From contig JADNYV010000082.1 in NCBI GenBank assembly GCA_015501055.1, forward strand, positions 84,844 through 148,843: 64,000 bases of DNA. Reading direction: 5' to 3'. Shown here piece by piece: positions 45,389 through 56,971 of the stretch. This DNA is from Mucidula mucida (taxonomy: Eukaryota > Basidiomycota > Agaricomycetes > Agaricales > Physalacriaceae). Both the position numbers and the translations under genes were made by a program. The number at the start of each line of letters is the position of its first letter. The stretch's first letter is position 1. The notes under the pieces are model-generated. The model had not been told where the DNA came from and ran no database searches. It was given only the letters and a program-made list of their open reading frames with translations.

Positions 45389-45690
45389 TCAAGGGCGTGT
45401 CGTCCACTCGTTACACGCAAATAAGAGCACCGCGAAGTAGGCAAGTTTGAGGCCGGCCAAGCCAGTTACGTTCAGCCCCATACTCGGCAAATAGCTCTTC
45501 CTCGAGGTGATATGGCGCACGGCGCGTCTCCAAAACCGCTCCTCTGTAGACAAGAACGAAGTGAAACCAGTGCATGTAGGCGTCAATATTGATGACGGGT
45601 GCAAGGTGTTGATAGGCGCCACCATGGTAGTCTTCGAGTTGTTTTTCGCGGCACCCTACCATACGTGCAAATCTCCCGAGGTCACAACCC
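45389..45690 (-). pseudogene. DAAO-like fragment, inverted
   Basis: The minus-strand reading gives GGAYQHLAPVINIDAYMHWF, then FVLVYRGAVLETRRAPYHLE and EELFAEYGAERN, followed after a frame change by VTGLAGLKLA and LLRGALICV. These align with exon 4 of DAAO copy A (DAYQHLAPVIDTDAYMHW; GAVMETRR). The 5' and 3' parts of the gene are not present nearby, so it is a truncated third copy in opposite orientation. Confidence 0.75.
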
Positions 45691-46520
45691 CAGGTTGAAA
45701 ACGAGGCAAGATATCATCCGCTCGGATCGAAGGAGTAGAGTTTCAAGAGGGACTATGAGTCCGCAGACACGCTCAACTCTGAATTGCAGTGAACTGGAGT
45801 CGAGAGAGGTCAAGTTTTCACGATTATGGACGATATCGGGGAGGCTATAGCTCATGTATTGCCAATTGACAAAGACCATTCCCCAAGTCGGCTAGCCGGT
45901 CGAGGCGGAACGACACTCGTGTGTGTACATCGCCAGAGCGCGAGGTAAGTAAGGACTCGGCCCTCGGGGTTGAATCTTGATGCAAAAGTTCAGATCCCTG
46001 GAGTTGATTTGCATCGTAGATCAGATCGCCTCGGAATGCGAGCCCACACAAGGACAAAGAGGAAAAGGTGGCTGGTGGTGATCCGTTTGTAGCCGTATGT
46101 GGCGGCATGTCAGTAGGTTTGCGTAGTGAGTAACATTTCCTTACCTCTTATACCCTCACTTGAGGGTAGACCAAGGAGAACACGAGAGAAGTATCGCATT
46201 TTGAGCGTCTCCTTTTACCACGTTAACTGTCAAAGCTTGTAAATAGGATGATGGTTGAGAACAAGTCTTTATACCGGGTCGGGCCGCGGTACGCGATACA
46301 TGTGACCCTGCCTGCCTAGTCATCTGTATGGCGTAGGCGAATATCAAACATCTTCATCTTCAAAGCGATGGTCTTTGATGCATTATCCAAATGGTGCTGT
46401 GTATTGTAGACGTAGCCATCAGTAGAACAGAAGTCTCGCGAGTGTACATACTATACATTTCTTGACTAGTTGATATCTGACTACAGGATACTTGGGAACT
46501 CTGAGATTAACGGGTATCAC
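45691..46520. other. Intergenic, nothing recognised
   Basis: About 830 bases between the DAAO fragment and F-box copy B. The open frames are short and motif-free. Possible further decayed DAAO sequence could not be demonstrated by eye. Confidence 0.4.
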
Positions 46521-47631
46521 TCAGATCTTTCGTCGACCTGCTTCAACCGTCCTGATATTCACCGACTTTAGCTTCGGAAGCTGCATCAAGGTCATCTCCG
46601 TGTCCTTCCAAGGAGCCACTGAATCCTGCATCTCCCGCGCATCCACATACTGGAGATCAACCGCCAGATACTCTAAGCTGACGGCTGCCGCCTGGGTCAG
46701 GCGGCTAAGCCACCATCTTGTCCAAGACGAATCGAAACCAAGAAGAGAAAGGTAGAGGGACCTGATGTTATAGAAGGGAAATATGGGCATTTCCGCCTCC
46801 AATCGTTGCTGCGCTGTACTACCAGTGAGTACATCATTTGGAAAATTTGACACAACACTTACTGTCTGGATGGCTGATGTCACCCATAGGACGTTTGAAC
46901 GTCAGGGTGACGAGATTCGGCAGTTGGGGGATGACTCTTGAGATGATGAAGAGGTCCCGGGCGGAATAGCTCTCTATGATGAGACTACGCAAGTGACTCG
47001 ACCATTCGCTGGCAGCGCTTTTGAACAAGGAAACACCCAGGGGCGACGATATCATGCCCGTAGAAATAGAGATTTCGGTAAGAAGGATGTTCCCAGCGTC
47101 GAGTGAGGGAGACCCATGCCTATCGCATGCACGCTATGAAGACGAAGAGACGAGAGCGAAGGGAAATAGGAAGAAGTGTGAATAGAGACTGGGGGTTGGG
47201 AGGAAAATTGTCCTCAGACTGAGCGTACAGACTGTGAGGGACGCTATGATGGGAAGAAGACTACCTATTGCGGTGAACGCCTCCAGTCTGAGCATTTGCA
47301 TCAGCTCGATGGCATCCACATTGGGAACCGCATGGATAAGGCGGCCCAAGGAGTTGTCTTGGTGAACAAATAGGCGCTTGCGAGGAGACGAAGAGGCTGA
47401 AAATTGCCAGCAAAAATGCGAAGTCGGCGAACGTATGTCAAATGTGGGGCGACATTTCAAGAAGCGGTATATAGCTCGAAGGAGAGTTTGTGTTTGGCGA
47501 CAACACAAGTCGTGGAATAGGAGCGCCTGCGAGCGGGCGCGGAGACTGGGATGTACACGACAGTGTCATAAGGATGGGTGGTCGTCGAACAGCCAGTCGG
47601 CAATTTCATCGAATAGTTCTTGGGGGAACAT
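46521..47631 (-). pseudogene. F-box/LRR-like protein, copy B (frameshifted)
   Basis: Close duplicate of 38808-39930 with the same start (MFPQELFDEIADWLFDD at 47631) and same intron position. Small deletions break the frame: in AAGGATGGG versus AAGGGATGGG (near 47573), GAGACTGGG versus GAGACACTGGG (near 47543), and further ones near 47505, 47400, 47170 and 47113. The C-terminal exon (46521 onward) also diverges. Confidence 0.85.
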
Positions 47632-48669
47632 GGCGGCCGAACTCTGGAAGCTGGAGGATAAGTATGCGCCTTAGGAGGGCTTTAAAGACGCGGAAGTCAA
47701 TTGAGAGTCCTTGTGTTTGATGGTGCTTGTATTCTAGTAGTACCCATGGACTGTTCATTGTATGTTGGTCCGCGCCACAGGAATCTTACCTTATGGAATG
47801 CAAGGAAGCGGAGATTGAAGCTTGACGGTTTTCCGAGGATGATCTAGGCATGAAGAGGCGCGAGGACGTGCAGGGATGCATATCCGCTAGAGACCATGGA
47901 GGGAAGAGGTCAACCCGATTCCGACGGATGTAGTAGCCGGTATCTCCGTGTTCGAGTTGCTACCCGACTCTCATGATGTCTGCCTGTCTTGCCATACAGA
48001 GCGTACTTCTCTTGCATCCGTCGCCGTGGACTTGAAATTGGACGTTTGAAATCTTGTTCTTGTCAACCAGTGAGACAGAGAGGGTGCTGGTAGTGTGATG
48101 ACATTTTCTTGATGAAAAACTTGTATAACTCATGGTTTAGAAATAACAAGTAAGGCATTTCAGAGCCTTGATCTGCCACGGAATTCTGCTCAGACATACC
48201 TTATCGTCTTGTCCTCGGTAAGATCTTTCATCAATTCCGAGATTGTCAACTCAGATTCAGCTCAGCTCGCACTCCGGCAACTTGATAAAACTCACAGTCT
48301 CGCATATCCGTCGACTGCTCGTCCGCTGTGCAAGAGCTCTGCGTGTTGATTGACTCTTATGGCCAACTTTCATCTGCAGATGCCGGATACCTGCGGATGT
48401 CTGAACAAGAAATCTTTGAGTCTTGACACCGACACGCGCCATAATCCCCCATCCGAGGCGGTCTTTCACATTCATCATCACCCTGGGTCTGCACGTCCTC
48501 CGCGCTGAACCCTACATGGACCTGCAGCTCGTCAGGGTGCCGCAAATGAACATGATGTGGTCGTTCTCCGAGCACTTTGCAAAGTCTCGGTCTCGAGATT
48601 GGTATATAACATTGATGTATTAAGAAACTTTGAGCAGTCCCACCAGGGATCAGCTACTCCAACTCAACA
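47632..48669. promoter_or_regulatory. Duplicated intergenic block between F-box B and DAAO B
   Basis: Colinear with 39931-40958, including the block with GGTCTGCACGTCCTCCGCGC near 48488. It ends in AACTCAACA immediately before a DAAO-like ATG, as in copy A. Confidence 0.7.
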
Positions 48670-48797
48670 ATGTCTATTGCATCCTCTCCTGACTTCTTCT
48701 TGACTCGCCTTGGCGATGAGCTTGTCCTTCAACAAGGCCAGCCTCCCAAGCAAACCCAAATGTTCCAACAAACAAAGTGTATCTTGATCGTTGGCGG
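48670..48797 (+). pseudogene. DAAO-like gene copy B, cut by retrotransposon copy 3
   Basis: Starts MSIASSPDFFLTRLGDELVL, near-identical to copy A, and continues to CILIVGG. Here the LTR of copy 3 begins (48798), inside the glycine-rich FAD-binding motif. No downstream DAAO sequence was seen on the far side of the element (55273 onward is retrotransposon). Confidence 0.88.
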
Positions 48798-49316
48798 TGT
48801 TAGCGACTGACTATAGCCACGTGACTAAACCAGGTACCACACAAGAACTAAAGGAGAAAGTGTTCGCGTTCGTAAGACTAGGCTAGGCCAGGTGTATAAA
48901 CGAGATGAACTAAAGTACAATGATGCTATGCTACTGCTTATATACTAGTAAGTCTGTGTTTGGGACTCCTTGTCCATACGTTTCCACTAGGGATGCTCCA
49001 CGCCCTTGACCCAGTGTTGTATGCTACTAGTCCGTGAAACCATTAAATACAGTGGTAACTGCATGTAAGTAATAATACTGAAACACCATGTGTGCTACAG
49101 TGTCGGTGGTGTGTATACAATAGGGAGTCCATGAGGTATCGGCATGTATGATGTCATCCATGTGTTGGGCATGTGTCCGACATGAGTACGGCTTTGGTAA
49201 TGAAAAGGGTATGATCGGTGACAAACAGATGATGAAACAGTCCGTTGGTTGATAAGACAAGCCCCCGATAAGATATGATAAGATGTGAAAATGTGAAAAT
49301 ATGGCGATTCATAACA
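48798..49316 (-). repeat. 3' LTR of copy 3
   Basis: 519 bp, TG...CA, with a few small internal deletions compared with the 5' LTR of the same copy (for example ATACAGTGG for ATACGAGTGG). Confidence 0.9.
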
Positions 49317-52300
49317 TCACCCCCTCCTTGAGGCGCAAGTTCCATTCTGCGCCAGAGTCGCTCCATGAGGGCTGCAGAGGGTAGGTGACGTTGAGGGGTT
49401 GGTATTGGCGGTGGCATGGGTCGGAATAGATGTGATGGAAATTGCGACATAGGGACTTCAATGCGAGCAAGCGCGGGTGGCTTCGGCTTGTTCGGATATT
49501 GTTGGTGGAAATCGCTGATGGCTTCGTCGGCATTTTTGAGATTGCATGCCGGTTCCCATGTCTGCTCGTGTGTGCCATAACCCTTCCAGTGAACCTTGTA
49601 TTGAAAACCCCCGCGGTACTTCCGGGAATTCACCACTTTCTCGACCTCCCATTCCGGTTCGGCTCCTTCCAGCACAGGTGGTGGACGCGTGTCTCGGGGT
49701 TGCGTCGGAAATTGCGGCTCATGGTAAGGCGTCAACAGGGCTTCATTGAACACGAGATGGATGCTCTTCCACGTGTGAGGGATCTGGAGCTTGTAAGAAC
49801 TCGTCCCAACTTTCTTGATCACTTTGAACGGCCTGAAGTGTTTGTCATTGAGCTTCTTCATTGGTCGGTCCATACTGAGATTCGTCCCTTCCAGCCATAC
49901 TTTGTGGCCTTCCTTGTACTCTACTGCCTCTGTTTGCTTCCTGTCGTAAAACTGTTTCATGTCCTCTTTTGCCATCTTCAATGCTGACCCCACTTCATCC
50001 CATGTCTTCCTCATGCCGTTGGCAAACTCCTGCGCAGTCTCATTTCTCGATGCCGTTTTTGGAGCGGTGCCTTTGTAGGGATGTCTGCCCATGTCTGCGA
50101 AGAACAGAGTGACTTTGGCTGCCGAGTGAACTCGATCGTTGTAAACGAATTCAGCAGAAGGTAGCCATTTGTGCCAGTCGTTCTGATGGTAGTTGACAAA
50201 TAACTGTAAGAAATGTTCTATCTCTTGGTTCAGCCGTTCTGTCTGCCCATTTGCCTGTGAATCATACACCGTTGTAAAGTTTCCCTGTATGCCCAACAAC
50301 CGGTACAACTCCTTCATAAAACGCGAGTGGTATTGTGGACCGCGATCATGTATCATCTGTCGTGGCATCCCATGTATGGGGAAAATGCGATCACGGTAAA
50401 TGCGGGCCATGCCTTCTGACGTCAGAGTGGTGTGTGTCGGTATGATACGTAATCGCTTTGTGAAATGGTCCACAAACGTGCTGATTGCGTTGTATCCTCC
50501 CGATTCTGGCAGCTCTCCAATCATGTCCGTCCCTACTATCTCCCATGGCTCGCTTGGCACATCAATAGGGTGAAGAGGTGCAGCCGGCTTCGTGCGATGT
50601 GACTTTGTGACCTGGCATTTTTGACACCCTTCCACGTATTCACGGACGTCTCGGCTGATTCCTGGCCACCAATAGGTACATGTGATCAGCTCGAGGGTCT
50701 TGTATCGTCCGGGATGCCCTGCAAGCTGTGCGTCGTGATGCATTCCGATAACTTTTCCCCGCAATTCCTTGTCCTTCGGTATGTAAATACAATCCTTCCA
50801 TATAATAAGTCCATTTTCCTTCTCTTCCCATCCTTTTTCTTTGTTTTCTAATGCTTTTTGTACGTATCTGTCCTTGTTTCCTTTTCTTTGTTTGATTTTG
50901 TTAAGTAATTCGTCCTCCGGTGTAGCTACTGTATGTAAAGAAATTGAATTTGTGATATAAAAAACTCCGGTTTTAGCAAAACAATGTTTTCGTTATCTTT
51001 TTCCCCCTTCTCAAGGCCTGTCATCCTTGACAAGGCATCAGCTTTTCCCATCGTCTTGCCCGGCTTGTGAATCATCTGTATGTCATACTCCGCCAACTCC
51101 GTAACCCATCTTGCCTGCCTCCGATTCACTTCTGTGGCTTCGGAAGTACTGGAGGTTTTGATGATTGGTAAACACCTCCACCGTTTCCTTTGCTCAAGGA
51201 GATATTGTCTCCAGTCGTCAATCGAGTCCATAATAGCCATCATCTCTTTGTCGTAGATCTCATAATTGCGCTCTACTTTGTTCAGCGCGCGAGACCGAAA
51301 GGCTACTGGTCTCCATTTTCCGTCAACAAACTGGGAAAGAACCGCCCCGTTCGCATAGTTCAAGGAGTCCGCCTCGACTCAAACTTGCCGTCGTCGCGTG
51401 GTACAATCAGAACGGGTTCTTCCGTCATCCTCCGTTTCAACTCCTCAAACGCCTTGTGCTGCTCCATGCCCCAAACCCACTCGCCCTTCCCGGTTAGCAA
51501 TGTCAATGGCTTCGCTACTCCCGCAAATCCCGGATGAAACATCGGTAGAAGTTGCAGAAGCCCAGGAATGACTGTACTTCCTTCTTCTTTGTCGGCTCCT
51601 TCCATTCCTTCACTACGGCCACTTTTGCCGGATCCATCTTCACCTCTCCTCCTCCAACAATAACTCCTAAGTAGTCTACAGTATGTGCCTCAAAACTACA
51701 TTTCTTGGGTTTTAAATACAACTTATTTACTTGTAATATTTCTAATACTCGTTGTACGATATGCCTATGTTCTTCCAAGTGTTTGTAAAGATAAGTATGC
51801 ATCCAAGTAAACTATAACATGTCCTTCATCGATTAGCTCCTTCAGAATGTGATTCATGAACAATTGGAATGTCGCCGGCGAGTTTGTAAGTCCGAAGAAC
51901 ATGACTGAGGGCTCGAACAGGCCTTGGTTTGTTCTAAACACCGCTTTCCACTCATCACCTTCTTTGATCCGGATGTTATTGTAACCCCATCGGACATCCA
52001 TCTTTGTGAAACACTTCGCTCCCTTCAGCTTGTCGATAAGTTCTTGGATCAACGGCAAGGGGTATCGGTTTTTAATCGTCATGTCATTCAATTTCCGATA
52101 ATCCTGCACGGCCGAAGACTTCCGTCCTTCTTCTTGACAAAGAAGGATGGTGACGCCATGGGTGAGATTATGGCCGTATGCGTCCCGTGCGTATGTTTTC
52201 CTCCAAGAACTCGTCTAATGCCTTCTGCTCAGATGGACTAAGGGATAGACCTTGCAGTCAACCGGTTTGGAACCAGGCGTGAGTTCTATCGCGTGATCCC

Positions 52301-53265
52301 AGGGTCTTCGCTCCGGTAGCTTGTCAAAGTCCGCCTTGCTAAATACATTGGAGAATTCCTCCATGTAAGGTGCAGCAGCGGATGAAGGCTGTTGTGATCT
52401 CAGCTTTTCACCGCTTTTGCAATAGTTGTCCCAGTCCATCCAATACAACCGCTCTCCCTCCTCCAGCTTTTCTTCTACATCTTCTCCTTCATCTTCTGGC
52501 AAGTCATACTTGGGTAGATAGCCGCAGCGGTCTGGGCATTGATCAAAAGTCAACGTGGATTCCGTCCAGTTGATCGTGGGGTTGTGATATTGTAGCCAAT
52601 CTAGCCCCAAAAAGATACTTGTTTTGCCAAGATTGGTGACGGCCAACTCAATCTTTTCGGCGTGATCACCATCTTTATCCGGACCTCCACAAAACCTTCA
52701 ATTGCTCCTCCCTCATTTAGGGTTCCATCCGCATTATAGACAGGAAGCTTGACCGGTAACTCCTTGATTGGGAGTCCGTTCCTTTCAACGAATTCTTTAT
52801 TGACGCAAGAACCCGTTGCTCCACTGTCAAGAAGGGCACTCGTTTCCCATTCAGAGCCTGTGTGTACGCTCTCTATGGTTACTCGGAGTTTCATGTCCTG
52901 CCCCTTTGTTCCCCGGATGTACTTCCTCGACTTTTTTAACTCCGTCACAACTTCCACCGCAGCTTCCTTTGTCAACGCTCTGATCGCCATCACCTTCTCT
53001 TCCGTTGCTTCTCTCTCTCTCCGCTCCAGCATCCATGCTCTCAAAATTCCCACTGCTCTCGACACTTCATCTTCTCTTAGCCGTTGTGCAATCCACTCGG
53101 GCGTATTTGGCTCAAATCTTTCTTTCGCAGGTTTTGTTGGTGAAGTCGTCGATGATATTTTAGGCGTATCAGTACCAGTACTATAAATAGATTCTTCATC
53201 TAACAATTCTTCCCTTGGTGACTGCTCCGGCAGGACTGCGTCTACTGCGGGAGCGTTGCAAAACC
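49316..53265 (-). pseudogene. pol: pol of copy 3, YLDD box frameshifted, stop codon lost
   Basis: Protease LLDSGATGS (near 52830), RT (52110-51770), RNase H, integrase and chromodomain are all present. A one-base deletion in the second Asp codon of YLDD (near 51798) turns it into YLDAYLS and shifts frame; more indels occur near 51380-51540, 51150-51200 and 52240. The integrase-chromodomain part (50764 to 49316) is a single intact frame with D (GTDMIG), D (IHDRG), E (NGQTERLN) and KYRGGFQYKVHWKGY. The family TAA is CAA here, so that frame runs through the polypurine tract into the LTR to about 49154. Confidence 0.88.
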
Positions 53266-54156
53266 CAACTCTTCGGCCAACTTCTTCTTCTCCTCGTCGT
53301 TCATTTCGGTCCATAGACCCCAAATCGTCTGGGGTCGACCCTTCTTTGGACAGAACCTGCTGACATGGCCGTGTTTGCCACAGCTGAAGCAAAGTCCTCT
53401 TCAACGTGCATTGTCGATGTCCATTGGCCTGCTGGTTCCTCCATAGGTAACACCGGTGGCATCTCGTCGTGTGATCGGCGTCAGGGGTGGGTTCGTAGGA
53501 TTGGCTCTCGATGTAGCCGCCTGCGGAGCTAGGGGCCGGGACTGCATGCCGGACCTCTTGCTCGCCGTCCGCCTTCTCCACAGCTGATTGATCTGAATGA
53601 TCTGTGCCTTCCAATCCTTATACTTCTCTGGCAACCCGTCTTGGCTGCCATAGATCTGATCAATGATCTTCTTGTTGACGTTGGTCTCGAGAAGTCGCAC
53701 AACAAATGTGTCATCCTTCAAATATCCTGCCTGAGTGAGCAGAACCTCAAACTTCTGGAAGAAATCTTGAGCGGTGTCTTGCCCCTGGCGCAACCGCTCG
53801 ATCTGGTCTTGCGCATCTCGCGCAAGGTTGGAATCCACAAATCGCGCCTTCAAATCTTCCTTGAACTCCGTCCAAGAGACTGTCCATTCCTCTTCCTCCT
53901 CGTCAAAATTCTGATCCGAGTAGTTCTGGACCCATGCATCAACATGATCTCCTCGGATGTAGGAGAGAACAACATCGATCCTTTCGGAGTCAGATGTGAG
54001 GTTGTTCTTCTTGTCACGGATATATGTGAACATCAATCGCCACCAGCTCTTGTACTTGGACTTGTCTCCGTCATAGTCATAAGGCTTGTTGACAAGGGAT
54101 TGGCCTTTGGTTTTGACATTGGCATGATGAGCGGTTTCGGGTGCTTCGCTGGACAT
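53242..54156 (-). pseudogene. gag: gag of copy 3 (CGA-to-TGA stop before the zinc knuckle)
   Basis: One continuous frame from ATG 54156 (MSSEAPETAH) through the capsid region to MDIDNAR. A TGA near 53401 replaces the Arg codon CGA of copies 1 and 2. After it the same frame gives RGLCFSCGKHGHVSRFC and DEEKKKLAEELGF, with the gag stop at 53242-53244. This copy shows the undisturbed gag frame best. Pol is clearly in the -1 frame relative to it. Confidence 0.88.
53260..53266 (-). promoter_or_regulatory. Candidate -1 frameshift heptamer GGGTTTT, copy 3
   Basis: Codons TTG GGT TTT GCA in the gag frame give G GGT TTT. The slip continues as CNAPAVDAVLPEQ in pol, 15 bases before the gag stop. Confidence 0.55.
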
Positions 54157-54743
54157 GGTGAATCGGGGTGAAAGGATTGGGTGAAAGTGGGGATATGGGA
54201 GATGCAGATTTGGATGAAACGGGTGAGGGAATAGAGGTTTGGATGAATAAGGAGGAATTGCCTAGATCTGAGATAGAATCCAGGACTTGGTAGGTTGGGG
54301 AATAATGGTGTGTATCATAATGTAAGTAAAGTAGGTAGGTATTGTAACTGTGTACACTATTTTACCAACTACTGACTACGTATCTACGGAGCCCAAGAGC
54401 TCGTCACAAGTTCGCAATTGCCCAGCCAACGTCCCTCTGGTGTGAGGTAAGCCGAAGTTTTCCTGGGAACGGGGGTTGACCCGTAAACAGCGCCCACTGA
54501 AGTGCAACTGCCAAAAGTTTGTTCTCATAAGAGCGGCTACTTCCAGCGTCCGAGGCAGTTATCTCTAACTGTTAGCCGGCGCTACTGGGACCAATACACA
54601 CGTATGCAGACGTGCGCTGGAATTAGGAATCCGTTGATCTGTAAACAGGAATGGGGATGGGGGAATGTGCGATGATCAAACAGCGAAGTGCTGATCGACA
54701 ATCAGGGATGTGTGGTAGGTGGTAGAAAGTAGTTCTGATCTTC
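54157..54743 (-). other. Leader of copy 3
   Basis: About 590 bp of untranslated leader. The primer site next to the LTR reads AAGATCAGAACTA in element sense, one base different from copy 1. Confidence 0.6.
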
Positions 54744-55272
54744 TGTTAGCGACTGACTATAGCCACAAGACTAAACCAGGTACCACAGCAAGAGCTAAAA
54801 GAGAAAGTGTTTGCGTTCGTAAGACTAGGCTAGGCCAGGTGTATAAACGAGATCGGAACTAAAGTACAATGATACTACACTACTGCTTATATACTAGTAA
54901 GTCTGTGTTTGGGACTCCTTGTTCATACGCGTTTCCACTAGGGATGCTCCACGCCCTTGACCCAGTGTTGTATGCTACTAGTCCATGAAACCATTAAATA
55001 CGAGTGGTAACTGCATGTAAGTAATAATACTGAAACAACCATGTGTGCTACGAGTGTCGGTGGTGTGTATACAATAGGGAGTCCATGAGGTATCGGCATG
55101 TATGATGTCATCCATGTGTTGGGCGTGTGTCTGACATGAGTACGGCTTCGGTAATGAAAAGGAGTATGATCGGTGACGAAACAGATAATGAAACAGTCCG
55201 TTGGTTGATAAGACAAGCCCCCCAATAAGATATGATAAGATTGAAAATGTGAAAATATGGCGATTCATAACA
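54744..55272 (-). repeat. 5' LTR of copy 3
   Basis: 529 bp, TG...CA, with TATA and self-primer block. Its outer end joins copy 4 RT sequence directly. Confidence 0.92.
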
Positions 55273-55331
55273 TCCTGGATCAACAGCAAGGGATATCGGG
55301 TTTTGATTGTCATGTCGTTCAATTTCTGATA

Positions 55332-55814
55332 GAGAGCACCACGAGTACTTACTCGAGTTGACTCGGCACTTGCCGGGCGAGTACTTGTGACCCTAAACTA
55401 GTGTTCATCACTCGTCATGTGACTCAAGTCTTAGTGACTTGAGTTTGAACGAGTCGAGTCACACGAGTTCAGCGAGTACTGGAGTACAAGCGAGTACTCG
55501 CAAATCAACTCGCGAGTACTCGCCGAATCTTACAATACATAGTAAAAAATCATAAAACAATTGATATTTCTAGATATAAGGCATATGAGAAGGCATAATG
55601 TAGGTAGACATGTCAGCGGATTGCATAGAAGAACATAAGTAGACAAATGGGCGAGTACTCGCCGCGAGTCGGGATGTTCTGAAACCTGTGTGCGAGACTC
55701 TTGGCAGACTCGAGTTTCTTAGGCTCGCGAGTCGGGTGGAATCCAATCACCGAGATGCCTGAGGCGAGCTGAATCACAAGTTACTCGCGGATTCGTCCGA
55801 CTCATGGTGATCTT
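55332..55814. mobile_element. 483-bp MITE with 11-bp flanking repeats, rich in CGAGTACTCG
   Basis: It splits the RT sequence of copy 4. AATTTCTGATA occurs on both sides (55321-55331 and 55815-55825), while other copies have this site once. The ends are imperfect inverted repeats (AGAGCACCACGAGT against AGATCACCATGAGT). Inside are many ACTCG / CGAGT words and CGAGTACTCG palindromes, which recall the subterminal repeats of hAT-type elements (inference). No coding capacity. Confidence 0.78.
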
Positions 55815-55825
55815 TAATTTCTGAT

Positions 55826-56971
55826 AATCTTGTACAGGCCGAAGACTTCTGTCCTTCTTTTTGACAAAGAAGAATGGTGATGTCACTGGTAAAATTGATA
55901 GCCGTATACGTCCCGTCCATATGTTTTCTTCCAGGAACTTATCTAACGCCTTCTGCTTGGATGGGCTAAGGGGATAAACCTTGCAGTCAACCGGTTTGGA
56001 ACCAGGCATAAGTTCTATTGCGTGATCCCAGGGTCTTTGCTCCGGTAACTTGTCAAAGTCCGCCTTCCTAAATACATCGGAAAATTCTTCGATATAAGGT
56101 GCAGCAGCAGATGAAGGCTGTTGTGATCTCAGCTTTTCACCGCTTTTGCGATAGTTATCCCAGTCCATCCAAAACAACCGCTCTTCCTCTTCCAGCTTCT
56201 CTTCTACATCTTCTCCTTCATCTTCTGGTGACTCATACTTGGGTAGATAGCTACAACAATCTGGGCATTGATTCAAAGTCAACGTGGATTTGGTCCAGTT
56301 GATTGTGGGATTGTGATATCGTAATCAGTTTAACCCCAAAAAGATACTTGTTTTGCCAAGGTTGGTAACAGCCAACTTGATCTTTTTAGCGTGATCACCA
56401 ATCATCATCCGGACCTCCATAAAACCTTTGATCGCCCCTCCCTTGTTTAGGGTTCCATTTGCATTGTAGCCAGGAAGCTTGACCAATAACTCCTTGATTG
56501 GGAGTCCGTTCTTCTCAACAAATTCTTTATTGACGCAAGAACCCGTTGCTCCACTGTCAAGAAGGGCACTCGTTTCCCATTCTGAGCCTGTGTGCACGCT
56601 CTTTATAGTTACTCAAAGTTTCATGTCCTGTCCCTTTGTTCCTCAGATGTACTTCCTTGACTTCTTTAGCTCTGTCACAACTTCCACTGCAGCTTCCTTT
56701 GTCAGCGCTCTGATCGCCATCACCTTCTCTTCCGTTGCTTCTCTCTCTATCCGCTCCGGCACTCTCGACACTTCGTCCTCTCTTAGCCTTTGTGCAACCC
56801 ACTCAGGCATGTTTGGCTCGTATCTTTCTTTTGCAGGTTTTGGTGATGAAGTTGTCAATGATATTTTAGATGTCTTAGTACCAGTACTATAAATAGATTC
56901 TTCATCTAACAATTCTTCCCTTGGTGACTGCTCCGGCAGGACTGCGTCTACTGCGGGAGCGTTGCAAAACC
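55826..56971 (-). pseudogene. pol: pol fragment of copy 4 (protease and start of RT)
   Basis: Protease LLDSGATGS (near 56550), the acidic linker ([20 protein letters not shown]) and the first RT block ([18 protein letters not shown]) up to the MITE. The RT continues for 59 bp at 55273-55331 (in element sense IQD.. after NDMTIK). Broken by frameshifts near 56330 and 56600. The catalytic RT box is not present. Confidence 0.8.

Larger units (their letters stand above)
48798..55272 (-). mobile_element. Chromodomain Ty3/Gypsy LTR retrotransposon, copy 3
   Basis: Full-length 6.5-kb copy: 5' LTR (55272-54744), leader, gag, pol, 3' LTR (49316-48798). It abuts DAAO copy B on the left and the RT region of copy 4 on the right. 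Flanking 5-mers differ (GGCGG / TCCTG). It has a stop in gag, a deletion in the RT catalytic box and a lost pol stop codon. Confidence 0.92.

Noticed and set aside
48423..48623. 66-codon plus-strand frame with LHVLRAEPYMDLQLVRVPQM in the DAAO upstream block
   Set aside because: The frame is not kept in the other two copies of the block (stops or indels), so conservation is at the DNA level rather than as a protein.
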